Positions 1-12,726 of a stretch of DNA of 64,000 bases are shown piece by piece. The translations under genes and the position numbers were made by a program. Position 1 is the first letter of the stretch. The number at the start of each line of letters is the position of its first letter. The notes under the pieces are model-generated. The model saw nothing but the letters and a program-made list of their open reading frames with translations. It was not told where the DNA came from and ran no database searches. The DNA is from Datnioides undecimradiatus. Lineage: Eukaryota > Chordata > Actinopteri > Lobotiformes > Datnioididae. Location of the stretch: assembly GCA_008933995.1 (NCBI GenBank), contig WARS01000090.1:2241501-2305500 (forward strand), read 5' to 3'.

Positions 1-239
1 ATTGTCACATGCAGACTTGATAACCTTTTATTCATCACTTGACTATTAATAACTTAATAGCTGGAGAGATTATTTGTGTCAGTGTCAGCCTTATTAGAAA
101 GTAGGAAAGTCCTACTACTGGTCCAAATGTCTTATTATATTTAGAAAGTTTACTTGGATGTATTGTGAATTGTATTTTAAGACTGAGCTGACCGCGGCCT
201 CAGAGGAAGTGCAGTAACAGGATGTGCACTGAGTGTGCA

Positions 240-491
240 AAGCCCAAGTATTTCCGCATTTCCCTTCCGGGATCTACTCCAGACAAGCGGCGGTGACGTC
301 TGATAGACAAGCCTGAGCAACTTCGCGCGCTCCCGTAGCCGAGCGAAGACGAGCTCGTCGGGCCGAGGCTTCCTCCTCCTCATCCAGAGCCAGAGCAAGA
401 ACCAGGAAGTGAAAGTGTACACATGGAGGGTGTGTCTTTCTCTGCCAGCGAATGTTTTACTTTTAAAAACACAGTCCTCCTCGGATAAATA
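240..491 (+). promoter_or_regulatory. ppp1r12c: Probable promoter and 5' UTR of ppp1r12c
   Basis: A GC- and CpG-richer stretch just upstream of the start codon. It holds a CRE-like TGACGTC at about 293-299 and an ETS-like TTCCGG at about 265-271. No TATA box is evident. Bases 1-239 are AT-rich with nothing recognisable. The transcription start cannot be fixed from sequence alone. Confidence 0.45.
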
Positions 492-3400
492 ATGGGGGAC
501 TCGGCGAGGGCCAAGCGGCGGGAGCAGCTGAAACGCTGGGACGGCTCCTGCACCGACAAAGCGTCGGTCGTGGCCAGGCGAAGGTGGAGGGGCGATGCCG
601 AGAACGGATCAGGGGAGCCGGAGGCCGTGCTCAGCGACCCGTCGAGGGACCAGCCAGTGTCTGGGGACAGAGATGAAACCAGCCCCCTCCTCAAACGACG
701 GTAAAGGAAACGTCTCCTGTCAAACAGTTCCACTGTAACGGCCAGCTAACAGCAAGCTAGCTTAACTTGAACATCTAAAGATGTGCTGCGCGTGGGCTTG
801 GACAGGGGGTGGACAAGATCACAGGAACGCCATACAGTACATTACACCGGCATCCCATCTGCTGAATTAAGTCCACTTTTTAATAAATCTCACAACGTTA
901 GGTTATTGTTGAAACCGCCAGTGGGTAATTGCTGTTTCTTAGGCCCAGCTAACTAGCTAGCTAGCTAGCTAGCTAACAAAGTTATTGTCAGTCTTGGGGA
1001 GCTTGTCCAGCACTGTGGCCACTGCTAGTAGCCTGTGTTCATTCATTATGAAGCTGATGCACGCGCACCCCTGCTAACTGGTAGTAGTTTTTGCTACCTT
1101 AGTCTCAGGGCCGCCTGTCATGAACGTTGCAACAGTATAACCTCTGGTGATGAATAGCCAGCATGCATGATATTATCACAACTGCATCGGTAACGAATTA
1201 GCATCAATCAATCATCAGCAATAGACCCTCACCAACAGCAACCGAAAGTCCGTCTCTCTCTTCCATGGACTTCCACCATTGTCTAAAAACTATTAAAAAC
1301 ACGTCATAAAGCCACAGGTTTAATTTGTATTACGTAATCACTAAATCACCAAAACCACGGCTGACAATGGTCCCCATTGAGTGCATTTGGGTTTTCCTGG
1401 TTGACTACAGTGCCCTGTTGTTTTAGGAAATTATCTTTTTGAAAATGAAACTTGGTGTCTGTTAAAGGGCTGGGCGGCACATCAGTCATATCAGTATCAC
1501 AACCAAACTTTTATACTTTTTTATATTTTATATTTCCTCCTGAACTCAAAACCCACTCAGATGGGGAGCGAGTTGCTGGTATGCAAAGCAGGTATAAGCT
1601 TCTCAGGTTGAGGGCTACTGGTTGGCTCTGCTCCCGCTCGTGTCATCCACGCCACCAGCTTCTCTTTGAGTGATCGCGAGCTAGCATTATTTATATATTA
1701 TTAAAATATTAAAGACAGAAAAGTGCATTTTTAGTCTATCCAGTGATCACGCTGACAGTACAGAAACCTTAAAGCGACACTGAATCATAGTTGGTTCTCC
1801 CACAGGCTAACTACATCAGTGTTGTAAGGTGCCCATTTTCTATCTGCTCCTTGAATGAAACACAGCGGTGCTACAGGGCTGATTCCATCTCTATAAAGTA
1901 ATAAAACAGCTACAGCAGCTGACCTGTGAACTCATCCAGCTGCCTGCGTCCATCCTCTGTCTTTAGGAAAAGGGTGAGGTTTGACAGGGCCGCAGAGTTC
2001 CTGGCTGCCTGTGCCAGCGGGGACACAGAGGAGGCCCAGCTGATGCTGAAGGAGGCCAAAGAGACCAGTAATCGGAACGATGACGACGTGGCCGAAATTA
2101 TCAACTGCTCCAACGCGGATGGGATCACCGCTCTGCACCAGGTGAGGCTGGTTTTCACCGCGAGATTTCACTCAACCTGCGAGTCGACGGCGAGATGGAT
2201 TAGAAGCGTTTACAGTGGCATCATTTTGTCTTTTTGCTCTTCCTCTCCTCTGCGCAGGCCTGCATAGACGGCAGCATGGACATGGTGTCCTTCCTCTTGG
2301 ACCGTAGTGCCAACGTGAACCAGGTTGACAGTGAGGGATGGACGCCGCTGCATGTTGCTGCCTCCTGTGGCTACCCTGACATTGCAGAGTGTGTAGTATA
2401 TGTCTCTCGAGTCCAGCAGAGTAACAGCTGTGTGATACAGCACTGTTTGCCACTTTGGGGACACCAGAATGCGGCGTTGGTGCCAGAGTATTTCTGTATT
2501 CAACAATACTAACATTGTTGTCGTGTTTGGCAGCACAACGAGTCGACTAAAGCATGAGTGGGCTTGCCTGGCACACAGACGCATGCAGCTGAAATGATTT
2601 AACAATTGATGCACCTTCTTTTTCCTCTTTTGTTCCTTGTCTGTGAATAATGCCTCCCGGTCTCAGCACCCAAAACACAGATAATATGATGGGAATAGGT
2701 GCTCTCTGTTACAGCTGGTTGTCCTTAAGTAGATTATGTCTGCAGTTTGAAGGGATCCTCACTCTCCGTCCATGTTCGTTGTCGTCAGTTTCCTGCTGCA
2801 GCGAGGTGCGTCCCTGTCTGCTGTGAACTGCGACGGCGACGTTCCGCTGGATATCGCGCTGGACGAGGCCACCGAGTCCCTCCTGCAGGAATATGCCATG
2901 CGACAGGGTGAGCGCTGCGTTAGTAATAAGTTAACATCCGTGCATGCAAGTTAGGCTTTCATTTACAGGTTCATTTACAGAGCGCCAATTCACAACCAAG
3001 GTCGTCTCAGGGCACTTTACAGACACAGCGGGTCTAGATCACACTCATTACTATTAACTACACCCAACAGTTCCACCATGAGCAGGCACTTGGCGACAGT
3101 GACGAGGAAAAACTTGGAAACCTTGGGCAGATCCTGGCTCTAGGTGGACGGCCATCTGCCCTGACTGGTTTGGGGGGGGGGCAGGAGGAATACAATACAA
3201 TACAGCACACACACAAGTTGTACATAAAGATGGACTTGACAGCAGTGGCCGGTTCAGTAGAACAACAGAATCCTAACTATGGCTACTGTTAGCAGTACAA
3301 TAACAACAACGAACTGAAATGAACAATTCATTGTTTTGATCGTCAGATTATTTGATCTTTGTGATTTTCACATCATCCGGTTGTGCGCGTAACACCCACA

Positions 3401-6400
3401 GTGATGGTCGGCCCTGATTTGCTGCACGCCGGGGGGGGTTTAATGCAGGGTTGTGGGTGAAACGGTTGATCTCCACGTTCCAGGTGTGGACTTGGAGGCG
3501 GCCAAGCGTCTCGAGGAGGAACAGATCATGAAAGACGCTCGTACCTGGCTGAACGAGGGCCCCCCTGCTGATGTGCGACACCCCAGGACTGGGGCCACTC
3601 CGCTGCATGTGGCTGCTGCCAAAGGCTACCTAGAGGCCCTGAAGTAGGCCTCTCATGATGTTTTTAATAACGGACGTATTATATTTATTTACTGGTTCAT
3701 GCTCTTCATTGTGTCGTGCGACTCCACCACGGTGCTGTTGTGTTTCGTCCAGGATACTGTGTCAGTGTGGCCTGGATGTGTCAGCTGTGGACTTCGACGG
3801 CTGGACGCCTCTCCACGCCGCAGCACACTGGGGTCAGGGAGAGGCCTGCCGCACTCTGGCTGAGCACCTGTGCAATATGGAGGCCCGCAGCAACGCGGTG
3901 AGGCCCAGAAAAATACAAAATCAAAAGTTTCTCACCGAATCGCACATCTGCTAAATGCAAAAACTACGTTCAGCAAGTTCTTTTGTTCGCAGGAAGAACA
4001 TATAAGGTGAAATTTAGGCAAAAGAAGAACTTGAAACGTGTTTTTCTTGTTTGTTTTTCAATTCAAAGTTGTTTTTCGCGTTTCGTGTTTCCTCTCTACG
4101 AAAATGAACTTCGCAGGGTCAGACACCGTTCGACGTAGCCGACGAGAGCGTCGAGAAGCTCCTGGAGGACTTATCACAGAAGCAAGCCAACGTGAGGGAA
4201 ACACGCCATCCTTATTCGTGCATTTCCACGCATGTAACGTAGTGTGATTCACAAGATCTCTGACAGCTGCCTCTCCCTGTCCCCGTCTGTTAGTGGCGCA
4301 ATGAACAGTCCATATTGGACAGGCAAAACCCACAAGGCCCCATGGCTGCAAACGCACAAAACAAACGCAGACGGTGAGCATCCATGCTGCGTGCTAACTG
4401 ACAGTACAGCTTGAGTTTTAATCTTCATTAATAGCTATAGGTAGCCAGGCTCACACATACCACCTAATATCATTTAAAGAGTCGGTGCCTGTCCCCACTT
4501 CATATCCTCCAGGAGCTCAGTGTGCAGGATGAGCAGTAAAGACAAGATGAACGTGCAGGACCAGTCCAAGGAGAGGGGTGTTTCAGGAGGCCTGGAGCTG
4601 AATGAGGAGAAGGAGAGCAGCCCTGGTAAACAAACCCACTGCCTTGGATGCTTTTACACAAGTAGCACCGTATCCTGTGTGTGTGTGTGTGTGATTATAC
4701 CGAAAGATGCTGGTTCTCTGTTTCCAGAAAGCTCCACCATGTCCAGTCCAGACACCGAGAGCGTGACCACATCCACCGTCAGCCCCGCCGACAAGGTACA
4801 GCTCATGCAGGACAATCCAGCGTTACGCAATAGCTTTCTCTCTCTCGGGCCAAGTGCTGTTAGGGCACATTATGAGGAAAGACGAAATATTACAGAACCT
4901 TAGTATTGGGAAAAAAAGGTTTTCTGCTCACTTGAAGTGCTGTTTTCCCATCTGTGCTCATAAAGCTTAATGAAAACTGCTTTTTGCCCCCAGCACAGAA
5001 AGCTTGTACACAGTAACCGACGTGATTTATCTGCTTCATCTGCTGCCATCCGCCAACAACCCTGTTATCTTCGCTTCATCCGCTTCAGTTGAAGTCATAC
5101 AAACAATAACGGCGCAGCGTGGACGCAGGCCAAGCTGCTGTTTTGGAGATTTGGCCTTAGAATATGTTTAAATGCTAAATAACGTTTAATCTACGCATAT
5201 ACCAAAATTCAAATAATAACCAATTAGCACGTATAATGTAAAGAACAAGGACCAAACACTGTTTTAAGTCCAGTCAGTGGAAGTGAATGTTCCCCGCACA
5301 TGTTTTTCAGTCAGAATACTTTTCTTATCAGTCTGTTTAACCTCAGAGCTTTAACCCACATGACCGTCTGCGCGCCCGGCACCTCAGCAGCCGTTTTGGA
5401 CACACCCCTGACGAGGACGTGTCGAAACTCCAGATGTGGAGGCTTTCGGTCAGGATTAAAACGCGCCGGCTCAAAAGGCCCGTTTGGGCCGTCGCGGTGA
5501 ATCGCGTTTTTTAATTGCCGACAGCTGATCACAGTCAGACTTCTGGCCTTTGCCGTTCAGACTCCGGAGGAGAAAGAGGATGAGGAGAAGGAGCAGGACA
5601 AGGCCAGCCGCACCGCGAGAGTGCAACCCACCCCTCAGACAAGGGATACCACGGCTGAGAGCCCCAACACCCCCAACACCGACAGACGCAAGTACGAACA
5701 CGCTGAATATGTGTTCGCCGCCAGTTCTGTGACTGCTTTTTAAAATCATTCCTGGTTATTGTGCTTTCATCATTTCGTTTTGACGCTCCCTGTGCTTCAG
5801 GTTCCAGGCTCCAGTCAGAGACGAAGAGTCAGAGTCCCAGAGGAAGGCTCGCTCTCGGCTGATGCGTCAGTCGCGCCGCTCCACACAGGTACCGCTTCCT
5901 CACTTAGCCGCTAGCCCCGTGAGCGCGCTGCTGCCAGGGCGCGCAGGCAGCGAACGGGCGGCTTTGGTGCAAATTGGTGCTTTGTTGGACAAGTGTTAAA
6001 GATAAATTCCTACCAAAGTTCAAGTCAAAGACAAGTCAAGTGTTATTTCTCACTTTGTCACAGCTTATCTGCTCTGCTGTCAGCTTCGTGTGGTTAGCGT
6101 TTGTGTGATCTCACATGGAGATCAGAGGACTAATATTAATCCTCAGCTACTAAACCGACCTTCAAGTACAAATGAAATGAAGCAGCATCTCGTTGTCCGC
6201 CACGTTTCTGCTCTGTACATCACTTATTATGCGTTCTCCTTTTGGGAAAAGATGGTTTTATCGTTTTTGTTGTTTGATCTTCATAGACTGAGGCCTGCTT
6301 TTAATACAGCACATGTGTTGTTGCAATGTAATGTCACATCTCGGCCTAAGCCTGTTGAAGGAGCGACCAAACTGGCGCCCACCGTGACGAGAGACGCGCA

Positions 6401-9400
6401 GCCATTGTGCTCGTGTAGCCAATTAGCTGCTGAGCTGCAGCGCGAATGTCACTGTGGTCTGGCTCGATGCTGGTGCGATTCACGCTCCTTCAGCACTGCT
6501 AACGAAACGCTGCGAGGCCACAGCCTGAGTGCATTCACTCTTGTCTGTCGCTCCTGACACCCTGGCATCCTGCCAGCTGCCGTCAGTCAGGCCTCCATCT
6601 GGCTGACAGGTGAAAGCATTTCTGACCGTCCTCCTTGTTAATCATCAAAAGGTCAGTCTCAGTTCAGAGGTTTCCGTTCGTCCCATTCAAAGACGAGCTG
6701 TAAACCCATCGCCATATAGTCGCAGCGGCCTCCTCAGAGCTGCGCGCCGCCGTTAGGGCTGTGCCAACTCCGAAACGCCACCTCACGCGCACTTTTTCTG
6801 ACCTCTCTCTGATGACTGACGTTCACAGAGGTGCGACAGTCCCGCTGTGAGTCGTGCACGCAGGGTATATAGGTGCATAAGTGCAGCATCATGCTTTGCA
6901 GCTGCACAGATGATGTATTTGGCAGCGCGGAGGAAGCGGACCGTAACCTCGCCAGCAGCGAGTTTCATTCTTAGCGCAGCGCGGGGCCTCTGAGTGGTTT
7001 CGCTCTCTCTCTCTCTGTGTTTGCAGGGTGTGACTCTGACGGACCTGAAAGAAGCCGAGAAGACTGTGGCCCAAGCTACGGACGCAGTGCCTCGCAACAT
7101 TCAGCCAGTCAGCCCCATTGTTACCATCACGCCTGCTGAAAGGGGTGAGTGGCGATGAAAGTGGACAGCATAATTCCCCATCCACGTCCCGGAGACCAAA
7201 AGCCGACGTTCTCACCTTAGCTTTAGCTTTTATCACCGGTTTAATGAGATTTGTCTGTAAATCTGCTGGAAAGTGAAGAAATTCGGCACAGGAAGGGTTT
7301 TCTGGGTTTTTTTAGGTTGCACTGAAACCGTCTGTATTACACACTGTAGTTAAACCACCAAAGAGCAGCGGCCAGTTTATTTTCAACCGTGAACGCCGTC
7401 GCCCAGAACGCACCGGGGTTAAAACGCTGTGAAACAACATCGCATCGTTAAATCCTCAAGTATCTGTTTGGCGGCAGACGCTCGGGATCGACTGTTTACC
7501 AGTCCCAGCGCGTTGCCATAGCCTGGCTTCTGTTTACTGTAATACAGGGCTACCGAAAACACGGTGCAGGCTCTGGGTGGGGCGCTCCTCAGGACAGTAT
7601 AGAAAGGAAATGAGGTTTTCTCACACGAGCTCCGAAAGGCCAATTCTGCTTAGCTTGGAGCATTAGCTGCGGTGCATCTGAACGGCCGCGCGGCTCCCAC
7701 ACCCCGCCCTTTTTTTTGTTATTTATGTTTATTTTTAAAAATGTGAGGCCAACCATTTCCTGCCTGATTTATCTCTTTCACAGTGACAGCGATCGCTTCA
7801 AGTTCCTCTGCTCGTATTGCATAAAACAGTGAACCGGCTCCCACGCGGACTTTTACTCATACGCGTCCTTCTTGTTTATACGGTTTAAACATTCTGATAT
7901 TAAATTCAAGAAAGTTCCACATGTTTCTCGATACGGCGACTCTAAACTACCATATTGTGATTCGTATCACGCCACCGGGCTCTTGACAATACACAGTGGG
8001 CTAAAAATAAGATGCCTTTCTGTTTTGCAGGAAGTTATATGGAGATACTGTTCTCCTAATGGCTGCGGCAAGCGTGTTTCTCAATCCCCCCCCTCCCGCA
8101 CGCTAGCATGGGGCGTGGTTAGTTAGGCGTTCGACTTGACCACATGTTCTCCTGACGACCCCCCCCACCACATGTTTCAGATACAGACCCGGTGAGGCAA
8201 GAGGAGCCGGAGGGGGAGAGGCGGCTGGGAGTGAAAGAGCGGAGACGAGGGAGGAAGGAGAGACGCTCCACAGGCATCGTTCTGCCAGGAGGGGAGGTAA
8301 GAGGACCTGGGAGCTGACCTGGGACCTGCACGGGTTCAGGTCTACATCATCATACACCGTTAGTTCGGTCTGAGTGTTCACACGTGTCCGCACCGTTCAG
8401 GGAAGAACGCGCGGACCTGAGCGGAGCTTCTTTCAGCCGCCGGCGTCGACGAACCAGTTCCTTCATTCGTTAATTTATTTTTTCAGCAGTGTGCTGACCA
8501 CTTCCTCTTTGCCATGATGTAACAGTGTTCTTCTAAAAGATAGGAACTTCGCTGACTGAGAGCCACGACGATCGCCGTTTCTTGCAAAACGTTTGGGAGA
8601 CTGGCAGAGTCCAACACACTATCAGGGAAATGACAGTGTGAGAGGATGATTTTAGCATCGTTAAAGCTCTTTATTGGGACACAGGAAGGAGAAACAAGTA
8701 GTCGACAGATCAGTGGATGCTTGAGAAACCACAGAACACTTCGTTTTCGTTTACCTGCTCTAACAGTCCGCTGCAAAGTGTTTGCTTTGGGAATTTAAGA
8801 GAGCTTAAGCTTAAGTATGAGTGGTTGCTCCCAGTTTGCTCATTAGGTGTGTGTGCGTGTGCGTGTGCGTAAGATGATTAGCCCTGCGGTGTGTATCACT
8901 TCACATTAAACGTGCCCGTAACGCGACGCTGAACTGTGACCTTTGTTGCCCCTCAGAACGAAGACGACGACGCTCCGTCGGATGACGCGAGCAGCAACAG
9001 CACGTCCAGGTGAGCGCTTCGTTTCCTGGACGTCTTGCCTCCCCTGCTCCCTTGTGATTCCTCTTCGTCCTCTTTTGGTTCAAGCTTGTTCCCACTTAGA
9101 AACGACCTGGCTTTGGGCTGCTTGAACAAGTTGAACTGTGCATTTTGCGTTTGTTTTATCAATGCAATTGTCCCGTGTGAGGATTCTCTGCTGGGTCTTT
9201 CAACTCTCTCGTGTCTCCGCAGTGAGAGTCTACTGAGAGACTCGTCGGCTGACTACAGAACAGTACGTATCTAACCCCCCTCTCACAGAAAAGCTCACAC
9301 ATTCCTGAAAAACAGGCCTGGGGGCTGAATTAGAGCTGCCGCGCAGACAAAGCAGGACATGAATGATACCTGACAGGCTGCAGACATGCACAGAAGCACT

Positions 9401-9454
9401 GTGAGGCTGCATTAAAACATTAACAGAGCCGTTTTCCCTTCAGGCGCTGACATG

Positions 9455-9506
<52 letters not shown>

Positions 9507-11228
9507 CCCCCTAGCTGTACTTCAAGGTACTGCAGGAGAACCTGGCTCTGAAGGACAAGCTGCAGGAAATGGAGCTGCTGCTCAGCCAAAACAAAGTGGA
9601 GCTGGAGCGACTCCGACAGGTTCGGCAGGTTTGCTGCTACATCTGACCTTTTTTTTTTTTTAAGAGCGCACGTGTGACATTATGAACAAAGGGATGCTAC
9701 GCTGACGCTGACCTGAAGTCAGCCGGAGCGGGGAGAGGTTGCTTTAACAACTGTTTCATGCTTAATTTCTGATTTTTATCACACAACAGCTGCAAGGGAT
9801 CCACTACTCCTGTTTCTCCAGTTTCAGATGTAGTCTTTTTCACTTGTTGTGTGTTGCTGCGTCGCTCTGCAGCGAATAGATCCATTAAATTAAAGTGCTT
9901 CTCTCTGCAGAGTCAGGAGAGCATAGACCGACCGGCCCTGCTGGAACTGGACAGATTTGTAAGTCTGCTTTTGTCTTTTTTTGCTTTGTGTCATTCAGGA
10001 GCACAGCTGAAGCCCTGTACACATAATAACATGTAATGTTAATATCCCTATATACACTGCATACATTTCTGTATCATAATAAATTAAAATGCAGTTCACA
10101 AGTAGGCTGCTCTTTTGATGTGCCCCAACCTCGAAGCTACAAAATGTAGTTCTCAACATTGCACTGTCAGGCGTGACTTTGTGAGCCGTGATCAAAGTGT
10201 AAGAGCAGAGCACGGCGCCGTGGAAACCTGCTCTCTGCTCTGCACAGAGCGTCCGAGCCAGGCGGTGATGTTCATACTGTTGTTTACAGGAGAAGCTGAC
10301 CCTCCAGAGGAAAGCGGTGGAGCTGGAGGACGAGCTGAAGGTACAGGTGTTCGCCTCAACGCAGATCACAGTTTATAATCCTGTAATCCAGATTACTACA
10401 CAGAATATAACAGAATACAACAAGCGATGCTGCTTTCAGGTAAACCTCAGAGCGACTTCTCAGGAAGAAGCGTTACTGTTTGGTTGTCACGAAGCAGGTA
10501 GGTACACAGCACATAAACAAGAAGAAAACAAGACGGCGAGAGAGGAAAAAGTCTAAATTAATCAAGTAGAATTAGAAGAACTGAATGACGTGATGGACCG
10601 ACGTGTCCCAGTCGCTCGCTCTCATCGCTGACCTCCGTCTGTCTGGGTTTTATAAAATAAAAAGCAGACAGTCAGACAAAGTCAAAAGAGGTACGTCAGC
10701 TTCTGTTTCCTAAAAGCGACTTCTTTGGTGCCGCGTTCCTCTTTCCGTTTGAATCGACCTGCGATGCGTCTTCATCGCACGTCTGGTTTCGATGCAGCTC
10801 AGCTATTAACCGCAGCAGCAGCCTGTCAGATGCGGCGACATGGAGCCCCGGAGAGTGTGGAAACGGTTTGCACACACAAAGAGTCTTCCTGGAGACGAAC
10901 ACGACCTCATTGGACGTGAATCAGAGTCAGAGCGGTGACAGAACTTCTAGGTTTATCTGCAACAGATGCACGAGCATGTTTTTCTGCATTACATACAAAA
11001 AAAACACTGTTTGCATGCCTCAACCTATCAGGAACATATATGCAAATACAATTATATGTAAGATATGTCCTAAATGTGTGAGTATCAGCTGATTGGTCAG
11101 TCACTAGATGAAAACACCCATTGTTCGTGATGTCCGCGCAGGTTCTGGGGGACGTCCGGGCAGACAACCAGAGGCTCAAGGATGAGAACGCCGCCCTCAT
11201 ACGAGTCATCAGCAAGCTGTCCAGATGA
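492..11228 (+). CDS. ppp1r12c: Protein phosphatase 1 regulatory subunit 12C (MYPT family), 20 coding exons
   Basis: Myosin phosphatase targeting subunit that brings PP1 catalytic subunit to myosin and the actin cytoskeleton. Coding exons: 492-700, 1967-2141, 2258-2388, 2789-2907, 3484-3643, 3753-3897, 4117-4191, 4294-4373, 4513-4625, 4728-4795, 5561-5691, 5801-5888, 7027-7144, 8181-8296, 8957-9009, 9223-9262, 9515-9619, 9911-9958, 10290-10340, 11142-11228. Phases agree throughout, giving about 703 aa (human 12C is about 780). Visible parts: a MYPT-like N-terminus (REQLKRW), the PP1-docking motif RVRF at residues 72-75, ankyrin repeats at about 78-335, the family block [19 protein letters not shown], two Rho-kinase-type sites RRST ending at Thr497 and Thr568 (equivalent to MYPT1 T696 and T853), and a C-terminal coiled coil ending [11 protein letters not shown]. 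The block RSSVCRMSS and the phrase [13 protein letters not shown] favour 12C over 12A/12B. The start has A at -3 and G at +4. Exon 17 has an alternative donor 9 nt downstream (after 9628). Confidence 0.93.
953..974. repeat. (CTAG)n tetranucleotide run
   Basis: Five and a half uninterrupted CTAG units in ppp1r12c intron 1. The unit is self-complementary, so the run can fold on itself. Similar TAGC-rich clusters occur at other gene starts in this window. Confidence 0.9.
2965..3180 (+). repeat. Dispersed teleost repeat copy in ppp1r12c intron 4
   Basis: The segment contains a stretch reading roughly 'acagagcgccaattcacaac', then 'gggcactttacag', then 'gagcaggcacttggcgacag', then 'gccatctgccctgactggtt'. 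I recognise this order of blocks from a very common interspersed repeat of teleost genomes. It ends at a poly-G run (about 3172-3181). Family name and exact ends were not checked; a repeat-library search would settle them. Confidence 0.55.
9456..9504 (+). repeat. (TG)n microsatellite beside the exon 17 acceptor
   Basis: About 24 TG units followed directly by a short pyrimidine tract and the CTAG acceptor of ppp1r12c exon 17 (exon begins at 9515). The tract therefore forms part of the 3' splice-site region. Confidence 0.95.
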
Positions 11229-12726
11229 ACCTTGAAGCAAACCCACGTGGAGACAAAGAAAAGTATTACATTGTCCTTTCGCCCCCAAATCAGAAGACGG
11301 AAACCCGGGAAGGGAGACGGCGCCATCGAACACCTGCACACAGCAGCGCATTCAGCAGCAGCACCTGGAACAACGTAGAGACTTCAGGGTCATTAAGCCT
11401 GTGTTCGGGCCTTTGTTGTGTTTTCGGCAGATCTACTGTATAACAAGCTGAACTGCACCTCCCGCGGGCCCGGCAGCGAGGCGGGTGGCGCCCCCCCCCC
11501 CTCACCACCGGGCCCGCTTTTATATTAAGTTTTTATCGTCGAATTTTTTTAACTGGAATATTTTAAACGCGCTTTGCTTCTCCGACACTTTGTATGAACC
11601 AGCGTATCAAGAGACTTAAAAGCCATGCACAGTGCGAGCTCACAGTAATGTTTTAGGATAGCTTTGCCGACCTCTGACGGGGCCAGTCGGGTTGTGGTCA
11701 GAGGTGGTTACTAGTAAAAGACAAAAAAAAAAAAAAAAAAAAAAAAGACTTAAATGTGCCAAAAAACAGCCCCACGTCTGCATGTCCCATGTCCTTATTC
11801 TGGGGGGGGGGGGACTCCCAAGTGGTCAGTGTTCTCAGGATGCCTTGGGTCGACGCTTTCTGTTTTTGGCTGACTGCTGATAAAGGTGGACCAAATTTGC
11901 ATGCTCATTCCTCCCCGCTCCTCTGAATGTATATTTAATATGTATATTTATGTACAGAGGCCGGGCAGCGACATAAAGGGCGTGGCCGCGGTCTCTGCTG
12001 GAGAGCTTTGGGTGCTCGGAGGGAGTCTCCTCACAGACAGTCAGTTTACAAACGGCAGGTCTTTAAAGAGGCTGAGGAGGACGCATGCTCTGCAAGGCTT
12101 AGTGCTGTAAATCATTAGTAAGTTCACTTTGCCGTTATGACTGGACGCTCCTGAAAGCAACGACCTGTAAGCTAAGTATTCACCCTGTGACGGACACCTG
12201 TTGTTGTTCAGCAGACGGGCCAGATGGGTCAACTTATGAATGTTTACTCCAGAAAACAAACAAACAAAAAAAAACCAACCCTGCATGTCAAGTTGTATTT
12301 TGATGCTGTGCCTTTCAATATACATTTCTAAGTAATATTTCTATTTTGCTTTGGTAAACGTACACTGTTGAGTAAAAGATACTGTATGGGCATAAATTAT
12401 TAAGGCTCTGTTGTGCATTATCTCAGCTTCACTTCTTAAAGCGTGGTATTTTTCAAAGTTTACGCGACAGTAAGAGGTGTACCTGTTGTTGCAGATGTTG
12501 ACTTGTTTGCAGATGTCTTAACGTTGTTGAATATGTGGGTGGAGAAACTGCAAAAGAGACGTGGACAAATATATATTTTGGGTCGCCAGAAAATCCGTTG
12601 CTCCGTGGTCCAAGTTTGTTTCACCTGCACCGTCCCACTCTGAGCGTGTGTTATAGTTCCTTTTTAAAAAACATCTCATTTGAGGCTGTTTTAATCCTGC
12701 AAATACTGATGATGAACATCAAAAAC
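11229..12726 (+). other. ppp1r12c: Probable 3' UTR of ppp1r12c
   Basis: No exon or ORF of note follows the TGA at 11226-11228. The stretch holds a C-run (about 11491-11500), a 24-nt A-tract (11723-11746) and a G-run (about 11803-11813). I see no canonical AATAAA before the transposon. A variant hexamer (ATAAAT, about 12391) is the only candidate here, so the transcript may run on to the AATAAA hexamers at 13780-13795. Confidence 0.4.

Noticed and set aside
4796-4903. Extension of ppp1r12c exon 10 past its donor
   Set aside because: The extension meets a stop after about 35 codons, whereas the AAG|gtacag donor joins in frame to the conserved downstream exons.
5300-5500. Possible ppp1r12c exon with a KTGS-like block
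   Set aside because: The frame that reads [13 protein letters not shown] would end in phase 2 at the only donor, while the next exon must be entered in phase 0. No suitable acceptor gives a compatible start.
6090-6557. 155-codon ORF on the + strand within a ppp1r12c intron
   Set aside because: No recognisable domain or family resemblance. It sits between two exons whose phases join correctly without it.
9457-9663. ORF starting with a Cys/Val repeat
   Set aside because: It begins in the TG microsatellite and reads exon 17 of ppp1r12c in a wrong frame.
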